Below are positions 6,087-10,109 of a stretch of DNA of 10,109 nt, piece by piece (positions within the stretch are counted from its first letter, which is position 1; each line of letters opens with the position of its first letter). The stretch is from Coprococcus sp. (GTDB lineage Bacteria > Bacillota > Clostridia > Lachnospirales > Lachnospiraceae): the NCBI GenBank assembly GCA_016296785.1, contig JAEDHX010000070.1, positions 1 through 10,109 of the forward strand, written 5' to 3'. The position numbers and the translations under genes are program-made. Below the pieces are notes generated by a model. The model was not told the DNA's origin and searched no databases. It saw only the letters and a list, made by a program, of their open reading frames with translations.

Positions 6087-6455
6087 CTATGCTCTCCATA
6101 AACCATGAAGATTGCAATATGCATATGTAGCAACAAGAGCTTCGCCATCTGCTAAAACAAATTCTGCCTTTGGCTCCATGCCTGGCTGTAATGCCTTTCT
6201 CAAAACTCCTGTTGTAGTTTCAATAGCAATCCACTCAATATAATGTGCATCAAGCATAGGATGTACTACCTCACCAACTACTACACTAACTTTATTACCA
6301 TCAACTGTAACAGCCGGCACATGCTTTTCAACTGCACCATCTGAAGTACCCGGGATAAGCTCTGTCATCTTCTGGCCACAGCACATAACCGGAACTCCCT
6401 TATCCTTTACCATCTCTACAATATTACCACAATGTTCACAAATAAAAAATCTCAT
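6087..6455 (-). CDS. dfx: Desulfoferrodoxin-type (two-iron) superoxide reductase
   Basis: The 122-residue protein reduces superoxide to hydrogen peroxide in the cytoplasm of anaerobes without producing oxygen, using electrons usually delivered by rubredoxin. An N-terminal desulforedoxin domain binds center I iron through C6, C9, C25 and C26 (CEHC and CCGQKM). The SOR domain provides the center II ligands H45, H65, H71, C114 and H117, and EKH (43-45) holds the Glu-Lys pair known to be important in catalysis in Desulfoarculus baarsii. All ligands are intact and length is normal for the class. AAGGAGG lies seven bases before the start. An extended -10 promoter overlaps the stop of the upstream MATE gene (6500-6528), so it may be induced independently. 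No rubredoxin or rubrerythrin gene is in the window. Confidence 0.95.
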   Translation of the reverse strand: MRFFICEHCGNIVEMVKDKGVPVMCCGQKMTELIPGTSDGAVEKHVPAVTVDGNKVSVVVGEVVHPMLDAHYIEWIAIETTTGVLRKALQPGMEPKAEFVLADGEALVATYAYCNLHGLWRA

Positions 6456-6499
6456 TTCATATCCTCCTTAGCAATTCGCCACGTCTTATAAATATAAAT

Positions 6500-6528
6500 A
6501 TTATATCACAATTCTATTTATATTTCTA
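6500..6528 (-). promoter_or_regulatory. Probable promoter of the superoxide reductase gene
   Basis: TATAAT at 6505-6500 on the minus strand is preceded by TG at the extended -10 position. The -35 (TAGAAA at 6528-6523, 17-base spacer) is weak. The site overlaps the last codons of the MATE gene and gives a leader of about 38 bases. Confidence 0.5.
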
Positions 6529-7901
6529 CTACCACACTCATACTTCTGCCTTATCTTTCTTCTCACTATAATAAAACAAATTACATGAACAAGTGTGGTT
6601 ACAATCCAGCTTGCCGGATATGTTGCATATAGCGAAATCAGATTATGGAATCTGTCCATTCTAAAGAATGTGAATATCCAAAGAAGCCTGAGTCCACATG
6701 CTCCAATAAGCGAGACAATAGTTGGCATAATGGAATAACCTAGTCCGCGAATGGAGCCAACCATTACATCCATCATACCACATAATGCATAAGTACCGCA
6801 AATGACCTTAAGACGCTTCATGCCTGCTGCCTTTACAAGGCTGCTCTTTGTATAGAACCCAAGAAGAGGATTGCCACATATAACAGCAAGATTTCCTAAT
6901 ACCACGCCTACTACAATAACACACAGCTCTGCTTCTATAAGAATCTTATTAATCCTCTTATACTTAGCTGCACCCATATTCTGGCTTGTAAATGAAATCG
7001 TTCCCTGATGGAAGCTGTTCATTGCCACATATACAAAGCCTTCAATATTAGCTGCAGCGGAATTACCTGCTACAACAATTCTTCCAAATGAATTAACAGA
7101 TGACTGTATAATCACATTTGAAATTGAGAATATAATTCCCTGGAAGCTGGCAGGAAGTCCAATCTTCAAAATACGAATAAATATATTCCTATCAATTCGA
7201 AGCCTGTTAAGACAAAGACGAATATCTCCCTCCTCCTTCATCATACAGCGAAGTACCAAATATGCCGAAATGCATTGAGATACTACTGTTGCAATAGCAA
7301 CACCCTGCACACTCATATCAAGAAGCGCAACAAAAACTATATTAAGGATTACATTTATAACTCCGGCAACAGACAAATATATTAATGGCCTCTTCGTATC
7401 ACCTACTGACCTTAGTATCGCACTTCCAAAGTTATATATCATTGTAGCAGTCATACCCCCAAAGTATATTCGAAGATATAATGTTGCAAGAGGAAGAACT
7501 TCACTCGGCGTATCCATCCATATAAGTATCTGCTTTGCTCCAAATACACCAATAAGCGTAATCAGAATCCCACTATACAAAGAAAGCATCATAGCTGTAT
7601 GTACAGTTTTTTCAATCTGCTCACTATTCTTCGCACCCTTATAATGAGCCACAAGAACATTTGCACCTATCGACAATCCCAAAAAGAAATTTGTAAGCAG
7701 GTTAATAAGCGCAGTATTTGAGCCGACTGCAGCTAAAGCATCATCGCCCACAAATTTGCCCACGATAATTATATCTGCCGCATTAAACAAAAGCTGCAGA
7801 ATGCTTGAAATCATAAGTGGAATCGTAAACGCTAAAAGCTTCGGCAAAACAGGTCCATTTATCATATCTATTTCATACTTTTTTCTCTTTCCCTCTCTCA
7901 T
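6501..7901 (-). CDS. MATE-family multidrug/cation antiporter
   Basis: The 466-residue polytopic membrane protein shows about 12 hydrophobic segments arranged as two related halves, as expected for MATE transporters (usually 440-470 residues). The N-terminal stretch MINGPVLPKLLAFTIPLM, followed by QLLFNAADIIIVGKFVGDDALAAVGS (36-61), is characteristic of the large clostridial MATE group. Such proteins use sodium or proton gradients to export drugs or metabolites; the substrate cannot be told from sequence. Translation probably starts at 7901, since the KYEIDM segment just inside is shared by the family, though the ribosome site is weak (AGGT about ten bases upstream). No adjacent MarR or TetR regulator is present. 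It lies 45 bases upstream of the superoxide reductase gene and is preceded by the EIIC terminator and its own promoter. Confidence 0.93.
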   Translation of the reverse strand: MREGKRKKYEIDMINGPVLPKLLAFTIPLMISSILQLLFNAADIIIVGKFVGDDALAAVGSNTALINLLTNFFLGLSIGANVLVAHYKGAKNSEQIEKTVHTAMMLSLYSGILITLIGVFGAKQILIWMDTPSEVLPLATLYLRIYFGGMTATMIYNFGSAILRSVGDTKRPLIYLSVAGVINVILNIVFVALLDMSVQGVAIATVVSQCISAYLVLRCMMKEEGDIRLCLNRLRIDRNIFIRILKIGLPASFQGIIFSISNVIIQSSVNSFGRIVVAGNSAAANIEGFVYVAMNSFHQGTISFTSQNMGAAKYKRINKILIEAELCVIVVGVVLGNLAVICGNPLLGFYTKSSLVKAAGMKRLKVICGTYALCGMMDVMVGSIRGLGYSIMPTIVSLIGACGLRLLWIFTFFRMDRFHNLISLYATYPASWIVTTLVHVICFIIVRRKIRQKYECGSRNINRIVI

Positions 7902-7955
7902 GGCACATACCTATACTATTCCTATAAATATAAACAACAAAAATTATTAGACTAC

Positions 7956-7983
7956 ATTATAATCCTTTTATCGAAAAAATAAA
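7956..7983 (-). promoter_or_regulatory. Probable promoter of the MATE gene
   Basis: TATAAT at 7961-7956 on the minus strand lies between the upstream terminator and the MATE start. The -35 is poor (TTTATT-like, about 16 bases upstream in a T-rich run). The leader would be about 48 bases. Confidence 0.4.
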
Positions 7984-7998
7984 CCCCAAAAAATAACG

Positions 7999-8026
7999 AA
8001 AAAAAGAGGACTGTTTCCAGTCCTCT
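7999..8026 (-). terminator. Intrinsic terminator of the EIIC-like gene
   Basis: On the minus strand a 9-bp stem AGAGGACTG/CAGTCCTCT closes a GAAA tetraloop and is followed by a T-tract (seven A residues on the plus strand at 7999-8005). It begins 20 bases after the EIIC-like stop and separates that gene from the MATE gene. Confidence 0.92.
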
Positions 8027-8045
8027 GATAATACTATAAATTATA

Positions 8046-9137
8046 TTAGCTTAATGTAAGGTCTCCGTCCTTCACCCAGCCAAGCTTACGGCATACCATA
8101 TTAATTAATGGACATATTACAGCAGGGAGAACAAAAGAAATCATTATAAGTCCTACCCAGTCCATTGGTGTAATTGCTGTCTTTGCGCCTTTCGCAATAT
8201 CATTTGTCCAGCCTGTATATACACCAATCTGTCCAACCAATCCACATGTTCCCATTCCTGATGAAACAGGAGTACCATTCATCTGTAGCTTAAATAAGCA
8301 TGTTGCAATAGGTCCTGTTATTGCTGATGTTAATATCGGTGCAATCCATATTCTAGGATTCTTTACAATGTTACCCATCTGGAGCATTGATGTTCCGATA
8401 CCCTGTGATATAAGACCGCCAACCTTGTTTTCCTTAAATGACATTACTGCAAAGCCTACCATCTGAGCACAGCAGCCAGCAACAGCAGCGCCACCGGCAA
8501 GTCCTGTAAGTCCAAATGCCGCACAAATTGCAGCAGATGATATAGGCAGTGTAAGCGCAATACCTACAAATACAGAAACAAGAATACCCATCAAAAATGG
8601 CTGAAGATTTGTTGCCCACATAATCAAATCTCCAACTTTCATAGCTACCTTACCAAGTGCAGGAGCACAGAAATATGAAAGTGCAACACCTATTCCAATT
8701 GTTACTATAGGTGTTACAAGAATGTCTACCTTAGTCTCTTTAGAAACTAACTTACCAAACTCTGATGCCAAAATAGCAATTACAAGAACGGCAAGAGGGC
8801 CACCGGCACCGCCCAATGTATTAGACGCAAAACCAACAGTAATAAGCGAGAATAGTACTAATGGCGGAGCGTTAAGTGCCGAGCCGATAGCTACTGCCAT
8901 TGCAGGGCCACTCATAAGCGATGCAAGACCACCAACTGTATATCCCACCTCATTGAATGTTGCAATCTTTGCTGTTAAAAATGGTATATGAAACTGCGTT
9001 CCAAGTGTATTAAGTATTGTACCTATAAGCAACGTACAGAACAAACCCTGTGCCATTGCAGCAAGAGCATTAACACCATACCTTTTTGCCGAAAATACAA
9101 TATCCTTCCGTTTCAAAAATTCTTTTACTTTTTCCAT
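8046..9137 (-). CDS. PTS EIIC-like membrane protein (PTS_EIIC_2 family), orphan
   Basis: The 363-residue protein is a Gly/Ala-rich integral membrane protein with around nine or ten hydrophobic segments. Conserved-looking pieces are FNEVGYTVGGLASLMSGPAM (61-80), FASNTLGGAGGPLAVLVIAI (103-122), KVDILVTPIVTIGIGVALSY (136-155) and GTCGLVGQIGVYTGW near the end. From memory this matches the PTS EIIC type 2 Pfam family (PF13303), whose members usually lack fused EIIA or EIIB domains. No EIIA, EIIB, HPr or sugar enzyme gene is next to it, and no phosphorylatable His/Cys domain is present, so sugar phosphotransfer is unproven. The start follows AAGGA nine bases upstream. The gene forms a single transcription unit with a promoter at 9221-9249 and a terminator at 7999-8026, divergent from lepB. 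The family call is fairly sure; the substrate is unknown. Confidence 0.82.
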   Translation of the reverse strand: MEKVKEFLKRKDIVFSAKRYGVNALAAMAQGLFCTLLIGTILNTLGTQFHIPFLTAKIATFNEVGYTVGGLASLMSGPAMAVAIGSALNAPPLVLFSLITVGFASNTLGGAGGPLAVLVIAILASEFGKLVSKETKVDILVTPIVTIGIGVALSYFCAPALGKVAMKVGDLIMWATNLQPFLMGILVSVFVGIALTLPISSAAICAAFGLTGLAGGAAVAGCCAQMVGFAVMSFKENKVGGLISQGIGTSMLQMGNIVKNPRIWIAPILTSAITGPIATCLFKLQMNGTPVSSGMGTCGLVGQIGVYTGWTNDIAKGAKTAITPMDWVGLIMISFVLPAVICPLINMVCRKLGWVKDGDLTLS

Positions 9138-9167
9138 ATCATCTCATCCTTCTTTTGACTACTGATT

Positions 9168-9206
9168 TTTTTACTTTACATTAAATTGTCAACTGTAAAG
9201 TAAAAA
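9168..9206. repeat. 13-bp inverted repeat in the EIIC-like leader
   Basis: TTTTTACTTTACA (9168-9180) and TGTAAAGTAAAAA (9194-9206) are perfect inverted arms around a 13-base spacer. They lie just downstream of the predicted start of the EIIC-like transcript. They could be an operator or a leader hairpin; no U-run follows in either direction. Confidence 0.6.
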
Positions 9207-9220
9207 GTTTACACTTGTGC

Positions 9221-9249
9221 ATTATAGCCATAATGAAACGATTTGTAAA
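9221..9249 (-). promoter_or_regulatory. Promoter of the EIIC-like gene
   Basis: TTTACA (9249-9244) and a perfect TATAAT (9226-9221) on the minus strand are 17 bases apart. Transcription would start near 9214, giving a leader of about 77 bases that carries the 13-bp inverted repeat. Confidence 0.65.
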
Positions 9250-9270
9250 GTGTTTTCTTTCCTTTTTTAT

Positions 9271-9299
9271 TTGAGAAAAACAGCTGAATAGTATAGAAT
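9271..9299 (+). promoter_or_regulatory. Promoter of the signal peptidase gene
   Basis: TTGAGA (9271-9276), a 17-base spacer and TAGAAT (9294-9299). The start is expected near 9306. It is back to back with the EIIC-like promoter, with 21 bases between the two -35 elements. Confidence 0.6.
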
Positions 9300-9339
9300 G
9301 AAGTATAAGAATAATTAATACTACGAAGGAGTAGATATT

Positions 9340-9873
9340 ATGAACATTCAAGAGCCAAATGAAGAGATAAATGAAAATAATAATGAAAATACAAATAATC
9401 AAAGAGCAATAACACATATTATTACCTTATGCCTGACAGTATGCATTATGTATATTTTATCAATGACTATCTTTGATTTTGGCCATGTAGATGGAATTTC
9501 AATGGAACCAACCTTTAATGATAAAGATATAGAAATTGCAATTTACATAAAAAATAAAGAGTTTAAAAGAGGAGATATAGTAAACATAGATAGTGTTGCC
9601 CTAGAACGTTCCATAGTAAAAAGAATAATTGGGTTAGAAGGTGATGTGATTTGTATTGAGAATGGTAAATTCTATCTAAATAACAAGGAGTTTAAGGAAG
9701 ATTATATACAAGATGATGTTGACTACAGCAAACACAATGGACTATTTGTTATTGTGCCAAAGGGATATATATTTGTAATGGGTGACAACAGAGAAGAATC
9801 AAATGACAGTCGTAATTTTGGTTGCATATGTAAAACAGAAGTACGAAGTAAAGTCCTTATAACATTTAAATAG
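9340..9873 (+). CDS. lepB: Type I signal peptidase
   Basis: The 177-residue protein is a Gram-positive-type signal peptidase I, which removes signal peptides from exported proteins at the outer face of the membrane. An Asn/Glu-rich cytoplasmic head (about 1-22) precedes one membrane anchor (about 24-45). The catalytic serine is S54 in GISMEPT, the general-base lysine is K94 in VKRIIGLEGD, and the structural box GDNREESNDSRNFG spans 148-161, so the Ser-Lys dyad is intact. The start follows GAAGGAG (9325-9331) by eight bases. The coding sequence is far more AT-rich than its neighbours: 12 G or C in 60 bases at 9361-9420, against 32 in 60 at 4561-4620 of thiC. Clostridia often have several such peptidases. 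No substrate (pilin, sortase or secreted protein) is visible nearby. Confidence 0.94.
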   Translation: MNIQEPNEEINENNNENTNNQRAITHIITLCLTVCIMYILSMTIFDFGHVDGISMEPTFNDKDIEIAIYIKNKEFKRGDIVNIDSVALERSIVKRIIGLEGDVICIENGKFYLNNKEFKEDYIQDDVDYSKHNGLFVIVPKGYIFVMGDNREESNDSRNFGCICKTEVRSKVLITFK

Positions 9874-9906
9874 ATCAGTAAACCTATGGATTATATAATA
9901 ATCATT

Positions 9907-10104
9907 TTATCCAACAATATAATGAATAACTAATCCAAACAACTGTCCAAATATATAAATGCCAATGCCATCTACAATTCCCTCTATAATGGGGTGTTTT
10001 GGAGCTATTTTTAAAATAATAAGCAAGATACACCTCACTGAAATTAATAGTGATATTCCAAATATCAAAACAGACAATCTTCTAATAAATATTAATGAAA
10101 TCAT
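9907..10104 (-). CDS. Small hydrophobic hypothetical protein (possibly partial)
   Basis: A 65-residue frame with two hydrophobic segments (about 10-33 and 42-64) joined by a short loop KIAPKHPIIEG. I do not recognise the family. The ATG at 10104 is five bases from the window edge and no stop lies in the five remaining bases, so the frame may extend further and no ribosome site can be checked. It faces lepB tail to tail with a 33-base gap and shares its AT-rich composition. It could be the C-terminal end of a longer membrane protein. Confidence 0.45.
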   Translation of the reverse strand: MISLIFIRRLSVLIFGISLLISVRCILLIILKIAPKHPIIEGIVDGIGIYIFGQLFGLVIHYIVG

Positions 10105-10109
10105 AATAT

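Noticed and set aside
8434..8991. Small frames overlapping the EIIC-like gene on both strands
   Set aside because: Low-complexity Cys/Ala-rich or Pro/Ala-rich products expected from shadows of a Gly/Ala-rich membrane protein gene.
9181..9417. Minus-strand frame overlapping the start of lepB and the divergent promoters
   Set aside because: It runs across both promoters and the lepB N-terminus, its hydrophobic, Ile/Phe-rich content is what the antisense of AT-rich DNA gives, and no supporting ribosome site was seen.
9889..9903. Possible terminator between lepB and the right-edge ORF
   Set aside because: GATTAT-ATA-ATAATC is a six-base, almost GC-free stem followed only by ATTTTAT; too weak to call.

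Overview
The window looks like an ordinary chromosomal stretch from an anaerobic, low-GC Firmicute of the Clostridia, most likely Lachnospiraceae or a relative. The basis is AT-rich intergenic DNA, strong GGAGG-type ribosome binding sites, a short clostridial-type ThiC, a stand-alone LUD-domain protein, a two-gene minimal SUF-type Fe-S assembly system and a two-iron superoxide reductase. The taxonomic placement is inference from gene content and style, not from a search. I see no mobile element, CRISPR array, tRNA or rRNA, and no gap without a gene exceeds about 210 bases.

Layout, left to right. (1) 1-202, minus: 5' end of the N-terminal subunit of a split transketolase, with a promoter overlapped by two inverted repeats. 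(2) 313-2004, minus: a sufC-like ATPase gene followed by a SufB/SufD-like scaffold gene, under one well-formed promoter at 2071-2099. (3) 2110-2748, minus: a LUD (LutC/YkgG-like) protein. (4) 2831-3613, minus: a membrane-anchored DUF218 (SanA/YdcF/ElyC-type) protein, divergent from (5) 3814-5124, plus: thiC (HMP-P synthase), followed 44 bases later by a membrane-anchored calcineurin-like metallophosphoesterase (5169-5996) and a 13-bp-stem terminator. (6) 6087-6455, minus: desulfoferrodoxin-type superoxide reductase, and upstream of it a MATE efflux transporter (6501-7901). (7) 8046-9137, minus: an orphan EIIC-like membrane protein with its own terminator and a repeat-rich promoter, divergent from (8) 9340-9873, plus: a signal peptidase I in markedly AT-rich DNA. 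(9) A small hydrophobic ORF touches the right edge (9907-10104, minus).

How the genes fit together. The Fe-S assembly pair, the superoxide reductase and the [4Fe-4S]/SAM enzyme ThiC fit an anaerobe that depends on oxygen-labile clusters; the other genes have no obvious pathway link to each other. Several automatic-looking start sites are too far upstream. SufC-like (2004), DUF218 (3613) and ThiC (3814) are each corrected here to the ATG that directly follows a GGAGG; for thiC the promoter -10 also lies downstream of the earlier ATG.

I did not find a convincing new biological system. The items most worth a second look are regulatory: thiC with a roughly 30-base leader and no TPP riboswitch but repeated TGAAC motifs; the TGTAAAGT repeats around the orphan EIIC promoter; the palindromes at the transketolase promoter; and three abutting inverted repeats between the phosphoesterase and superoxide reductase genes.
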